From Haliea sp. (GTDB lineage: Bacteria > Pseudomonadota > Gammaproteobacteria > Pseudomonadales > Halieaceae): DNA of 64,000 nt. Position numbers and translations under genes: made by a program. The stretch spans positions 1 through 64,000 of the forward strand of contig JADJAL010000017.1 of assembly GCA_016704305.1 (NCBI GenBank), in the 5' to 3' direction. The notes beneath the pieces were generated by a model. It did not search any database. It saw nothing but the letters and a program-made list of their open reading frames with translations, and had not been told where the DNA came from. Position 1 is the first letter of the stretch. Each line of letters begins with the position of its first letter. This document shows, piece after piece, positions 15,717 through 25,192 of this stretch.

Positions 15717-18155
15717 TCAGAAAATTTCGTTTATCTGTTCCGATACAGCGTTGTCGTATTCTCGTTGCTGGGCTTCGCGGGCGTTGTAGCGCGGCACCGT
15801 GCTTTCCCTGAAATACTCGAATATTGCATTGCGCTGACCGGGGCTCGCCGGTTGGCCGGATCCCGGGTCAATCTTGACGGTAACAATGCCCGCTGGCATC
15901 GGTCGCTCCCATTGCGGACTGTCCTTCAATGCGATGCGCATATAGTCTATCCAGATCGGTAGAGCAGCCGTGCCCCCAAATTCCTTGCGACCCAGTGGGG
16001 TGTAATCGTCAAAACCCACCCAGGTCGTGGTGACCACGTCCCGATTGTAGCCGGAGAACCACACGTCCCGTGGGCCGTTGGTGGTGCCGGTTTTTCCGGC
16101 TATGTCAGTGCGCTCCAGCACCAGTGCTTTACGTCCTGTACCTTTCGTGATGACGTCTTTCAGAATACTGTCGATGATGAAATTGACCCCCGCGTCCATG
16201 ACGCGCGGTGCTGGAGGCAGGTCTGCAGCGCTGTCGGTGCGTCCTGCGATGATTTCTTCCATGCTCAATTCAGAGTCGGCTGGTGTACTGGCGGCAGGCA
16301 TATCGCAGTCGCGGCAAACGGTGGGCGGTTTGGCGTCGTATACGGGATTGCCGGCAACATCCTCGACGCGCTGAACGATGTAGGGTTCCACACGGTAGCC
16401 GCCGTTGGCGATCACAGCGTAACCCTTGGCCAGTTCCAGCGGCGTAATGTTTTGCGTGCCCAGCGCCAGTGACAATTCTGGCACATAGTCAGTCGTATCA
16501 AACCCCAACTCCGTGACGTACTTGATCAATCGCTTTACGCCGAGGCGCTGCAGCAGTCGAATAGAGATCAGGTTGCGGGATTTAGTGAGCGCCCAACGCA
16601 AGCGGGTCGGGCCGTAAAACTTGCCGTCGTCGTTTTCGGGTCGCCACACTTCTCCCCCGGCGCCGCCGTCAAGCACGATCGGCGCATCGTTAATGATGGT
16701 CGCGGCGGTGAAACCTGACTCGAAGGCAGCGGCGTAGATAAACGGTTTGAAGTTGGAACCGGGCTGACGTTCAGCCTGGGTGGCGCGATTGAACTTGCTC
16801 TGCTCAAAGCCCAAACCGCCGACGACGCTGATGATCGCGCCATTATCGGGATTTAGCGACACCAGCGCCGCTTGTACCGCCGGCAGTTGCGCCAGTTGCA
16901 ACTCTCCCTTGTCATCCCGGGTCACCCTGATCAGATCACCTACCGCCATAATCTTGGCCACTGGCTGCTGCGATGCATCAGTCGCACTTTCGGAGAGGTA
17001 CGGCCGGGCCTGGCGAATGCCGTTTTCCCAGGGCAAATCGGGTGTGCTGCCATCTGCGAGCAACAACGTCGCCTTGTCGATTGCAACCGAGGTGACGATG
17101 GCGGGCTGGAGGTCGCCAACGGGTGCGGTCTTCGAGAGTGCCTCTCGCCAGTCTGCAATAGTGTCTTCACTGGAGTCGGTAGGTGGCAGTTGTCGCTCGG
17201 GACCGCGATAGCCATGCCGCTTGTCATAGGTAATGAGCCCGTTTAGCACCGATTGGGTGGCTACGCGCTGCAAGTCGCTGCTGATGGTGGTGTAGACGTG
17301 GTAACCGTTGGTGTACGCCTCCAGGCCGTAGCGCTGCACCATCTCCTGTCGCGCCATTTCTGCTGCATAGTGGGCGGCGAACCCCAGTTGCGCGCCGTGC
17401 AGCATGGCGTTGTCGACTTCGGCCAGCGCGCTGCGGTACGCGTCGTTATCGATATAGCCGAGCATGTACATGCGACCCAGTATCCAGTCGCGGCGTTCTG
17501 TGCCTGCTTTTGGACCGCTGACCGGATTGATGCGGGAGGGGGCTTTGGGCACGCCGGCCAGCATGGCGTGTTGGGCCAGATTCAATTCGCTGATCGACTT
17601 GCCGTAGTAGACCTGTGACGCGGCCTCGAAACCATAGGCCCGGTGCCCGAGAAAAATGCGGTTGAAATACAGCTCGAAAATCTCCTGCTTGTCCAGGGTG
17701 CGCTCAATCTCGATCGCCAGCAGTATTTCATTGAACTTGCGAATGAATGTGCGATCGCGACTGAGGAAATAGTTGCGCGCCACCTGCATGGTCAACGTGC
17801 TGCCACCGGAACCGATCTCGCCAGTCAGCATCAGTTCCGAGGCGGCGCGCAAGAGTCCCATGACATCAACGCCGCGGTGCACGAAGTAACTGTCATCCTC
17901 TGCTGCCAGCAGCGCTTTGATGAACTGCTCTGGGATGGCGTCAAAAGGCAGGGGAGTGCGCTTTTGCTCGCCAAATTGACCGATCAGTTCGCCGTCGCGG
18001 CTGTACACCAGCATCGGCGTCTGTAATTGGACATCGCGCAGCTTTTCGGCACTCGGCAGGTCTGGGCTGAGGTACAGGAAGACACCCGCCACCAGCCAAA
18101 GTGCGCCCAATAGTCCAAATACGGACAGCCGTAGAACAAATCGTAGGAAGCTCAT
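15717..18155 (-). CDS. mrcA: Penicillin-binding protein 1A (bifunctional transglycosylase/transpeptidase)
   Basis: This 812-residue class A PBP has an N-terminal membrane anchor (about 5-28), a GT51 transglycosylase domain with catalytic Glu86 in AEDDSYFVHRG and GGSTLTMQVARN, an OB-like insert, and a transpeptidase domain with SxxK (S467-K470 in QPGSNFKPF), SRN and KTGTT. It polymerises and cross-links peptidoglycan in the periplasm. It is divergent from pilM, as in Pseudomonas and relatives. Confidence 0.96.
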   Translation of the reverse strand: MSFLRFVLRLSVFGLLGALWLVAGVFLYLSPDLPSAEKLRDVQLQTPMLVYSRDGELIGQFGEQKRTPLPFDAIPEQFIKALLAAEDDSYFVHRGVDVMGLLRAASELMLTGEIGSGGSTLTMQVARNYFLSRDRTFIRKFNEILLAIEIERTLDKQEIFELYFNRIFLGHRAYGFEAASQVYYGKSISELNLAQHAMLAGVPKAPSRINPVSGPKAGTERRDWILGRMYMLGYIDNDAYRSALAEVDNAMLHGAQLGFAAHYAAEMARQEMVQRYGLEAYTNGYHVYTTISSDLQRVATQSVLNGLITYDKRHGYRGPERQLPPTDSSEDTIADWREALSKTAPVGDLQPAIVTSVAIDKATLLLADGSTPDLPWENGIRQARPYLSESATDASQQPVAKIMAVGDLIRVTRDDKGELQLAQLPAVQAALVSLNPDNGAIISVVGGLGFEQSKFNRATQAERQPGSNFKPFIYAAAFESGFTAATIINDAPIVLDGGAGGEVWRPENDDGKFYGPTRLRWALTKSRNLISIRLLQRLGVKRLIKYVTELGFDTTDYVPELSLALGTQNITPLELAKGYAVIANGGYRVEPYIVQRVEDVAGNPVYDAKPPTVCRDCDMPAASTPADSELSMEEIIAGRTDSAADLPPAPRVMDAGVNFIIDSILKDVITKGTGRKALVLERTDIAGKTGTTNGPRDVWFSGYNRDVVTTTWVGFDDYTPLGRKEFGGTAALPIWIDYMRIALKDSPQWERPMPAGIVTVKIDPGSGQPASPGQRNAIFEYFRESTVPRYNAREAQQREYDNAVSEQINEIF

Positions 18156-18328
18156 TTATCCCTTTAGAAAACAGCTGCTTGGTTGGATCGGCAACGGCGG
18201 CAATGGTGATTGATTGGTAATTATATGCTTTTTTTGTGTTTTGATAAGTTTTGGGCTGTGGTATATCTACCATTAATGTATCGTTGCATAAAAACATCCT
18301 AAGTTAGTGATACTGATAAGGAAAAAAG

Positions 18329-19393
18329 TTGCTCGGACTATTCGGGAAGAGAAAAGCGACGCAGGTTCTGGGGCTGGATATAAGTTCAACGACGGTGAAA
18401 TTACTTGAGTTGAGCTTTACCGGGGGCCGTTACCGCGTGGAGAGCTATGCGGTGAGTTCGTTGCCGCAGGACGCGGTAATTGAAAAGAGCGTCAATGACG
18501 TGGAGGGTGTCTCCAACGCCATACGCGCCGTCGTTGCGCAGTCGCGAACCAAGCTCAAACACGTCGCCGCCGCCGTCGCCGGCTCCTCGGTCATCACCAA
18601 GTTAATCGACATGCCCCAGGGGCTCAGCGAAGACGATATGGAGATCCAGCTCACCCTGGAAGCCGATCAGTACATCCCCTATCCGTTGGAGGAAGTCGCC
18701 ATCGATTTTGAGGTCCAGGGCCCCGCCCCTGATCGCGATAACCAGGTGGAAGTGCTGCTGGCGGCGTGCCGGCGCGAGACCATCGAGTCCAGGGTTGAGG
18801 CGATAGAGGGCTCAGAACTTATTCCGAAAATCATGGATGTTGAAGCCTACGCGATGGAAAGGGCCTTTTCCCTGGTGCGCAACCAGCTGGACCTCGAGAT
18901 GGACAGCACTGTTGCTATCGTCGATATCGGCGCGACCATGACGACGTTGAGCGTGCTGCACGACGGACAAACCATTTATACGCGCGAACAGTTGTTCGGC
19001 GGCAAGCAGCTGACTGACGAGATCATGCGTCGCTATGGTTTGCCGCTGGAAGAGGCGGGACTCGCCAAGAAACAGGGCGGCCTGCCGGATGATTACGAGC
19101 CCGAAGTGCTGGAACCCTTCAAAGAGGCCGTCGTCCAGCAGGTGGCGCGTTCACTGCAGTTTTTCTTCTCATCCAGCCAGTACAACGACGTCGACCACAT
19201 CATCCTCGCTGGTGGCGTATCCTCCATGGAGGGCCTGGAAGAGCTGGTACGTGAAAAACTGGGCACACCGACCTCAGTGGCAAACCCGTTTGCGCAGATG
19301 TCGATCTCCCCTCGGGTTAACGCGGTGGCGCTGAGCACTGATGCGCCGGCCATGATGATTGCCTGCGGCCTGGCGTTGCGGAGTTTCGACTAA
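18329..19393 (+). CDS. pilM: Type IV pilus assembly protein PilM
   Basis: This 354-residue cytoplasmic actin-like ATPase begins LGLFGKRKATQVLGLDISST and has the ASKHA phosphate loops (VAIVDIGATMTTL, LAGGVSSMEGL). It docks PilN to form the inner-membrane alignment platform for type IV pili. A TTG start at 18329 is chosen because AAGGA lies about 6 bases upstream and because all family N-termini start here. Its TAA overlaps the pilN ATG by one base. Confidence 0.95.
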   Translation: MLGLFGKRKATQVLGLDISSTTVKLLELSFTGGRYRVESYAVSSLPQDAVIEKSVNDVEGVSNAIRAVVAQSRTKLKHVAAAVAGSSVITKLIDMPQGLSEDDMEIQLTLEADQYIPYPLEEVAIDFEVQGPAPDRDNQVEVLLAACRRETIESRVEAIEGSELIPKIMDVEAYAMERAFSLVRNQLDLEMDSTVAIVDIGATMTTLSVLHDGQTIYTREQLFGGKQLTDEIMRRYGLPLEEAGLAKKQGGLPDDYEPEVLEPFKEAVVQQVARSLQFFFSSSQYNDVDHIILAGGVSSMEGLEELVREKLGTPTSVANPFAQMSISPRVNAVALSTDAPAMMIACGLALRSFD

Positions 19394-19962
19394 TGGCGCA
19401 GATCAACCTATTACCCTGGCGCGAAGAACGTCGCAAGGAACTTAAAAAGGAATTCCTGACCACGGTAGCGTTGGTGGTGGCGCTCGCTGCGGGGGTGGTG
19501 TTGCTGGCGGACCGGGTGGTCAACAACCAGATTGACAACCAGGACGCGCGCAATCAGTACCTGACAGACAATATCAAGGAACTGGACAAGCAGGTCGCGG
19601 AGATTCGCGATTTGCAGAAGCGGCGCAACCAGCTGCTGGATCGCATGCGCGTTATCCAGGAATTGCAGGGTAACCGTCCCATTATTGTGCGCGTGCTGGA
19701 TCAGCTGGTGAGAACCGTGCCGGACGGGGTGTTTTACACCAAGCTCAGCACCAAGGGGCAAAAAATCACCATCAGCGGTATCGCGGAATCAAATAATCGT
19801 GTGTCTAGTTTGATGCGGCGGCTGGAGGCTTCGGACTGGCTGGCTAATCCGACGCTGGACAAGGTGCATGAAGCCCGGGAGTTTGGCGACCAGGCGAGTC
19901 GATTTGAGTTGCGTGTAGACGTGCGGGCTCCGGCTATTGAAGAAGAGTCGGAAGAAGGATGA
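19393..19962 (+). CDS. pilN: Type IV pilus assembly protein PilN
   Basis: This 189-residue bitopic protein opens with the PilM-binding tail MAQINLLPWREERRKE. A transmembrane helix (about 22-42), a coiled coil and a ferredoxin-like periplasmic domain follow. It forms a heterodimer with PilO. It overlaps pilM by one base and precedes pilO by 3 bases. Confidence 0.96.
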   Translation: MAQINLLPWREERRKELKKEFLTTVALVVALAAGVVLLADRVVNNQIDNQDARNQYLTDNIKELDKQVAEIRDLQKRRNQLLDRMRVIQELQGNRPIIVRVLDQLVRTVPDGVFYTKLSTKGQKITISGIAESNNRVSSLMRRLEASDWLANPTLDKVHEAREFGDQASRFELRVDVRAPAIEEESEEG

Positions 19963-19965
19963 ACC

Positions 19966-20580
19966 ATGGCATTTGAAGATACCCTGCGCTCACTGCGCGA
20001 ATTTGATGTAGGCGACCTGGACCTCGATAACGTGGGCTCATGGCCCCTCGCGATCAAGGTGTTGGTCTGGGCCGGTCTGGTCATCGCAGTCCTGATCGGG
20101 GGTTACTACTATCATATAAAGGACCTGCAGTTGGAGTTGGCAACTGCCCAGGCGAAAGAGGAGAAGCTCAAAAAGGACTTTGAGGGCAAAGCCTTCCAGG
20201 CCGCCAACCTGGAGGCCTATCGTCAGCAGATGGTGGAAATGGAAGAGTCATTCGGTGCATTGGTCAGCCAGCTGCCCAGCGACACTGAAGTCCCGGGCTT
20301 GCTTGAGGATATTACCAACAAAGGTCTTCTCAATGGCCTTGATATCGCCAGTATTGAACTGCAGAAAGAGAGCGCCAAGGAGTTCTATGTCGAGCTGCCG
20401 ATCTCGATAAAGGCCTCGGGCTCCTACCATGACCTCGGAGCATTTATCAGCGGGATGGCCGGCCTTCCCCGCATCGTTACCCTGCACGATTTCCAGATAA
20501 CGGCAGAAAAGAAGAACCCTAACAGTCTGGATATGAGTATCATCGCCAAGACCTATCGTTACAAGGACGGGGATGCCTAG
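19966..20580 (+). CDS. pilO: Type IV pilus assembly protein PilO
   Basis: This 204-residue bitopic protein has a cytoplasmic N-terminus ending LDNVGSWPLAIK, a transmembrane helix (about 26-47), a coiled coil, and a ferredoxin-like domain with the family segment GLDIASIELQKE. It pairs with PilN and contacts PilP in the alignment complex. Spacing to both neighbours is 2-3 bases. Confidence 0.95.
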   Translation: MAFEDTLRSLREFDVGDLDLDNVGSWPLAIKVLVWAGLVIAVLIGGYYYHIKDLQLELATAQAKEEKLKKDFEGKAFQAANLEAYRQQMVEMEESFGALVSQLPSDTEVPGLLEDITNKGLLNGLDIASIELQKESAKEFYVELPISIKASGSYHDLGAFISGMAGLPRIVTLHDFQITAEKKNPNSLDMSIIAKTYRYKDGDA

Positions 20581-20582
20581 CG

Positions 20583-21116
20583 ATGAAGCGCTCGCCGAGT
20601 ACCCTATTATTGCTGTGCCTGGTGGGCGGTGTTCTCGCCGGGTGTTCGGGGCACGACTTTTCCGACCTGGATGCTTTCATGGAGGAGAAACGGTCTCGCC
20701 CAGGCGGAATCATTGCGCCCATACCAACATTCAAGGCGTATGAGGCGTTCGCCTACAGTGCGACAACATTGCGCAGCCCATTCGACCGACCCATTGAAGT
20801 GCGCGAGATTGCCCAGTTGCAGGCGATCGCTGCAATCAAGCCGGATGAAAACCGCTCCAAGGAGTTCCTGGAACAATACACCTTTGACTCACTCCGGATG
20901 GTGGGTACTTTGGAGCGTGACGATATCCACTGGACATTGATAAAAGACCCGGACGGTGGTGTGCACAGGGTTAAAACGGGGAATTACCTGGGCCGTTCCC
21001 ACGGAAAAATCGTGGATATGGCTGATACCTATATATCAGTGGTAGAGATTGTGAGCGATGGTACGCCCGATGGTTGGGTTGAGCGGCCTCGCACGATCAA
21101 GTTAAGCGGTTTATAA
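20583..21116 (+). CDS. pilP: Type IV pilus lipoprotein PilP
   Basis: This 177-residue lipoprotein has a signal peptide ending at the lipobox VLAGC (lipidated Cys about residue 21). A disordered stretch follows, containing the LRSPFDRP motif bound by PilN/PilO, and then a C-terminal HR domain (GTLERDDIHWTLIKDPDGGV, VRTGNYLG-like VKTGNYLG) that contacts the secretin PilQ. It sits in the invariant pilMNOPQ order. Confidence 0.95.
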   Translation: MKRSPSTLLLLCLVGGVLAGCSGHDFSDLDAFMEEKRSRPGGIIAPIPTFKAYEAFAYSATTLRSPFDRPIEVREIAQLQAIAAIKPDENRSKEFLEQYTFDSLRMVGTLERDDIHWTLIKDPDGGVHRVKTGNYLGRSHGKIVDMADTYISVVEIVSDGTPDGWVERPRTIKLSGL

Positions 21117-21159
21117 ACCGAGGTCATGGCACAGAGCCAGGGCGAATAAAAAACAAAGT

Positions 21160-23218
21160 GTGGGGACAAAGGCCGTGGGCAAAGGTAATGAGAGCTTAGG
21201 GATCAGGTTGCGTAACGCAGTCGTTACGCTGGCGATGAGCTTGGCAGCCAGCGCTGCGCTGGCCGCACCAACGGTGCAGGATATCGAGTTCAGCTCCAGG
21301 CCGGGCAGCAAGTTTGAAGTGCGAGTGGAGTTCAATGAGCCGCCGCCGGATTTCAAAACCTACGCCATCGAAAAGCCGGCGCGCATTGCAGTGGATTTCC
21401 CTGGCACCACCAGCAGCCTGGAGCAGAAGCGCTTTTCGCTACCCTATGGCAACGCCTCCAAGGCCGTGGTGTGAAGGCAATAACCTGTTCCTGGTGGTGG
21501 GCCAGGAGGGCAATGACTACGTCAAGCAGGGTACTGAACCGCTAAGGGTACAAACTGCTGTCGTACCGGTGGCGGATGTCGCCTCTGAAATCACCGATCT
21601 GCAGTTCCAGCGCACGGGCGCGGGTGAAGGCAAGTTGATACTGCAACTCACCGATCCCTCCGTGGATGTAAACGTCTTTAGCGAAGGCGGCGACGTGAAG
21701 GTGGAGTTCATCGACACCACGGTCTCGGAGCGCCTGATGCGCCGCTACGATGTGACCGACTTCGCCACGCCGGTGAACAGCGTGGACGTGAACACGACCG
21801 AGCGCGGCTCGACACTGTTGCTAAAAACGACCGGTGACTTTGATTACCTCGCCTACCAGACCGATAATGAGTACGTGATCAGCGTCAAGCCGCTATCCGC
21901 GAAAGAGGTTGAGCAACGCAAGAACGAGTTCAACTACGTGGGCGACAGGATATCGCTGAATTTCCAGGATATCGAGGTGCGTGCGGTACTGCAGCTCATC
22001 GCCGATTTCACCGAGATGAACCTCGTTGCCAGCGACACGGTGTCCGGGCGCATAACCCTGCGCTTGCAGAACGTGCCCTGGGACCAGGCGCTGGAACTGG
22101 TGTTGAAAACCAAGGGCCTGGATAAGCGCCAGGTCGGCAACGTGCTTATGGTGGCGCCAGCTGCCGAGATTGCCGAGCGTGAGCGTCAGCAGATCGAGGC
22201 CAATAAGCAAATTGCGGAGCTGGCACCTCTGGTGTCCGAATTCGTGCGCATTCGTTACGCCAAAGCGGAAGAAGTGGTTGAGTTGTTTCAGGCCGGTTCC
22301 GAAGATGGCGGCAGCCTGACGTCGCCAAGGGGATCGGTGGTGGTGGACAATCGCACCAACTCCCTGATCATCACCGATACCGCGACCAAACTGGCTGAGA
22401 TCCGCGACCTGCTGGAACTGGTGGATATACCGGTGCGCCAGGTGATGATCGAGGCGCGCATCGTGATCGCGCAATCCGACGCGGCCAGGAACCTCGGTAT
22501 TGAGTGGGGCGGCGCGTATGTGAACAAGGGCGACAATCTGGTCACGGTGTCAGGCGATACTGACAACGTCGTCGGCATCAACGAAGACATCATCAACGGC
22601 AACACGCCAACTGTCAGCTACCCGGGCGCGCTATTGGTCGATTTGGGCGTCGCTTCCAACAGCGGGTTTGCGGTCGGCTTTGCCAGTGGCGATCTGTTCC
22701 TTTCGGCGGAATTGTCTGCCCTGGAGGCCGAAGGCCAGGGCGAGGTCGTGTCACAGCCGAAGGTGATCACGGGCGACAAGCAGGAAGCGTCCATCAAGTC
22801 TGGTACGGAGATTCCCTACCAGCAGTCCTCCGCCAGCGGTGAAACGACGGTCGCGTTCAAGGATGCGGTGCTGGCGCTGTTTGTGACGCCCAACATTACG
22901 CCTGATGACCGCATTATGCTGGATCTTCGCGTCAACCAGGACTCCGTGGGTGAACTGGTGCCCAGCGGCAGCGGCGGCTTTATCCCCTCTATCGACACCA
23001 CGCAGTTGACGACACAAGTGCTGGTCGGCAATGGCGAAACGGTGGTCTTGGGCGGTGTTTTCAAAACCGAAGATATTGAGACGGTCAACAAGGTACCGTT
23101 CTTTGGCGACATTCCCTATATCGGCGCCTTCTTCAGGAGCGAGGTGAACTCGCACAAGAAGACAGAGACCCTGATCTTCATTACACCGCGGATTCTGGCT
23201 GATAACCTCCTTGATTAG
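21160..23218 (+). pseudogene. pilQ: Type IV pilus secretin PilQ, with apparent frameshift/short deletion
   Basis: Outer-membrane secretin through which the pilus passes. The first frame gives a signal peptide and the start of AMIN domain 1, then stops at 21474 after GNASKAVV. The second frame resumes at EGNNLFLVVGQE and continues through a second AMIN domain, secretin N0/N1 domains and the secretin core (VPFFGDIPYIGAFFRS) to the normal end. Relatives have roughly 20-25 residues between these two points (a VVEAGGRTRL-like strand), so the lesion looks like an out-of-frame deletion of some 65-75 bases, not a single base. GTG 21160 or 21175 could be the start. If real, piliation would be lost. 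Confidence 0.85.
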
Positions 23219-23234
23219 CGTGCAGTAGGATCAT

Positions 23235-23753
23235 ATGGCCGCCCTGCATCGCGTCTTTCTGGTCGGCCCCATGGGGGCCGGTAAAACCACGATCGGAAAG
23301 TACCTCGCCCAGCATTTGAAACTGCGGTTCGCCGATACCGACTCGGAAATCGAGATTCGCACCGGTGCCGACATCCCCTGGATTTTTGACGTTGAAGGGG
23401 AGGAGGGCTTTCGCGACCGCGAGCAGCAGGTCGTCGCCGAGATGACCGAGTGGGATGACCTGGTGCTGGCGACCGGTGGCGGCGTTGTGTTGCGCCCCGA
23501 GAACCGGAGCGCGCTGGCCGGTCGGGGTTTCGTGATCTATCTGTATGCGACGGTGGAGGAGCAGGTGCGACGCACCCGGCGCGACCGTCGTCGGCCACTA
23601 TTGCAAAAAGGCGATCCCGAGCAGATCTTGCGCGCGCTGATGGCCGAGCGCGACCCGCTGTACCGCGAGATCGCCGACTATATTATCGAGACCGATGACT
23701 GCAGCCCGCGTATCGTCGCGCAGCGGCTGGTCGAAGAACTTACTGCCCAGTAA
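23235..23753 (+). CDS. aroK: Shikimate kinase
   Basis: This 172-residue P-loop kinase phosphorylates shikimate in the chorismate pathway. It shows Walker A GPMGAGKTT (residues 11-19), the shikimate-binding DTDSEIE and GFRDRE segments, ATGGGVV, and the LID arginine region RDRRRPLL. It follows pilQ by 16 bases and precedes aroB, the classical pilQ-aroK-aroB order. Confidence 0.97.
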   Translation: MAALHRVFLVGPMGAGKTTIGKYLAQHLKLRFADTDSEIEIRTGADIPWIFDVEGEEGFRDREQQVVAEMTEWDDLVLATGGGVVLRPENRSALAGRGFVIYLYATVEEQVRRTRRDRRRPLLQKGDPEQILRALMAERDPLYREIADYIIETDDCSPRIVAQRLVEELTAQ

Positions 23754-23828
23754 GTAGGCCTGCGGGAAAGACAGTGCCTCCCGCAAGGCGTTAGAATAGC
23801 CACCCGCAAAGCTCCCCGAGGAATCGTC

Positions 23829-24917
23829 GTGCCATCGTTAATGCATACCCTGCATGTGGAACTGGGTGAGCGCACTTATCCGGTTTACATCGGTCGCGAC
23901 CTGTTGGCTGACAGCAGCCTGTTGGCGCCGCATATCGCCGGTTCCCAGGTGGTTATCGTCAGCAATGAAACGGTAGCGCCGCTGTATGTTGACCGGGTCC
24001 GCTCTGCGCTGGGCGCGCGGCAGTTGATCACTGAAATCGTTTTGCCGGATGGCGAACAGTACAAAACACTGGACACGTTGTCCGGCATTTTTGACCGCGT
24101 GATGGCCGACAAACACAGCCGCAATACCACCTTCGTGGCCGTGGGCGGCGGTGTGGTGGGTGATATCACGGGGTTTGCCGCAGCCTGTTACCAGCGCGGC
24201 GTCAATTTTATCCAGGTACCCACCACGCTGTTGGCTCAGGTGGATTCCTCGGTCGGCGGTAAAACCGGCGTCAACCACCCGCTGGGCAAGAACATGATCG
24301 GCGCGTTCTACCAACCGCAGGCTGTGTTGATAGACATCAACACCCTTCACACACTTCCCGCGCGCGAGTTGAGTGCCGGGCTGGCCGAGGTGGTGAAATA
24401 CGGCCTGATCAGCGATCAGGCGTTCTACCGCTGGCTGCAGGAGTCCATGCCGCGCCTGCTCGCGTGCGAGGAGGCTGCCCTCGCCGAGGCGATTGAGCGC
24501 AGCTGCGCGATCAAGGCACAGGTCGTCGCTGCGGATGAGCGTGAGGGCGGGCTGCGCGCCATCCTGAACCTGGGTCATACCTTCGGCCACGCGATTGAGA
24601 CCGGCCAGGGCTACGGCAAATGGTTGCACGGAGAGGCCGTGGCCACGGGCATGTTGTTGGCACTGGAGCTGTCAGCGCGCCGCGGCTGGGTCGCGGCGGC
24701 GGAGGTGGATGGTTTTCGCGAGCTGCTGCTCGGCATGCACCTGCCCGTGCGCATCCCCGACGATATGGATGCCGCGATGTTCCTGCGACTGATGGCGCAT
24801 GACAAAAAGGCGGTCGATGGCAGGCTGCGCCTGATCCTGCTGCGGGATATCGGCGAGGCCTGCATCGTCGACGATGTGACCGAGGCGGAGTTGAGCGACC
24901 TTTTCGCAGCGCGATGA
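23829..24917 (+). CDS. aroB: 3-Dehydroquinate synthase
   Basis: This 362-residue NAD- and metal-dependent enzyme converts DAHP to 3-dehydroquinate. Hallmarks are LPDGEQYKT, the nucleotide loop GGGVVGDITGFAA, QVPTTLLAQVDSSVGGKTGV and the metal-binding NLGHTFGHAIE. A GTG start at 23829 is chosen because GAGGA lies 6 bases upstream; ATG 23841 is the alternative. Confidence 0.96.
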   Translation: MPSLMHTLHVELGERTYPVYIGRDLLADSSLLAPHIAGSQVVIVSNETVAPLYVDRVRSALGARQLITEIVLPDGEQYKTLDTLSGIFDRVMADKHSRNTTFVAVGGGVVGDITGFAAACYQRGVNFIQVPTTLLAQVDSSVGGKTGVNHPLGKNMIGAFYQPQAVLIDINTLHTLPARELSAGLAEVVKYGLISDQAFYRWLQESMPRLLACEEAALAEAIERSCAIKAQVVAADEREGGLRAILNLGHTFGHAIETGQGYGKWLHGEAVATGMLLALELSARRGWVAAAEVDGFRELLLGMHLPVRIPDDMDAAMFLRLMAHDKKAVDGRLRLILLRDIGEACIVDDVTEAELSDLFAAR

Positions 24918-24956
24918 GTAGACGGGTAGAGGCACAGTTTGAAATTTGAGCGCGTG

Positions 24957-25080
24957 GCGGAGCATGTGACTTGGGCATAGCAGTGGGACCCGCCAAAAAG
25001 CGTACATCCCTGTACAGGCTCGCGTGGCGACGTCCTGTCGCCACACGGTCCCACTGCTATGCCCAACTCACATGCTCCGC
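24957..25080. repeat. Long inverted repeat, 34-base arms (family II hairpin)
   Basis: Bases 24957-24990 (starting GCGGAGCATGTGA, ending GTGGGACC) are complementary to 25047-25080 with one mismatch. The 56-base middle begins CGCCAAAAAGCG and ends GTCGCCACAC. GGGAC/GTCCC mark the inner ends of the arms. It fills the aroB-hemE gap (24918-25192), which has no gene. A similar inner part with different arms recurs near 56.1 and 56.25 kb. Confidence 0.85.
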
Positions 25081-25192
25081 TACCCTGAGCGCAGATTTTT
25101 CAACCCGAGCCGCTACCGCAAATTGCGATCAATAACCCGACTTGGCTGGTGTATGCTTGCCCGGTTTTTCACTGGATTCCCCGGTATTGCCA

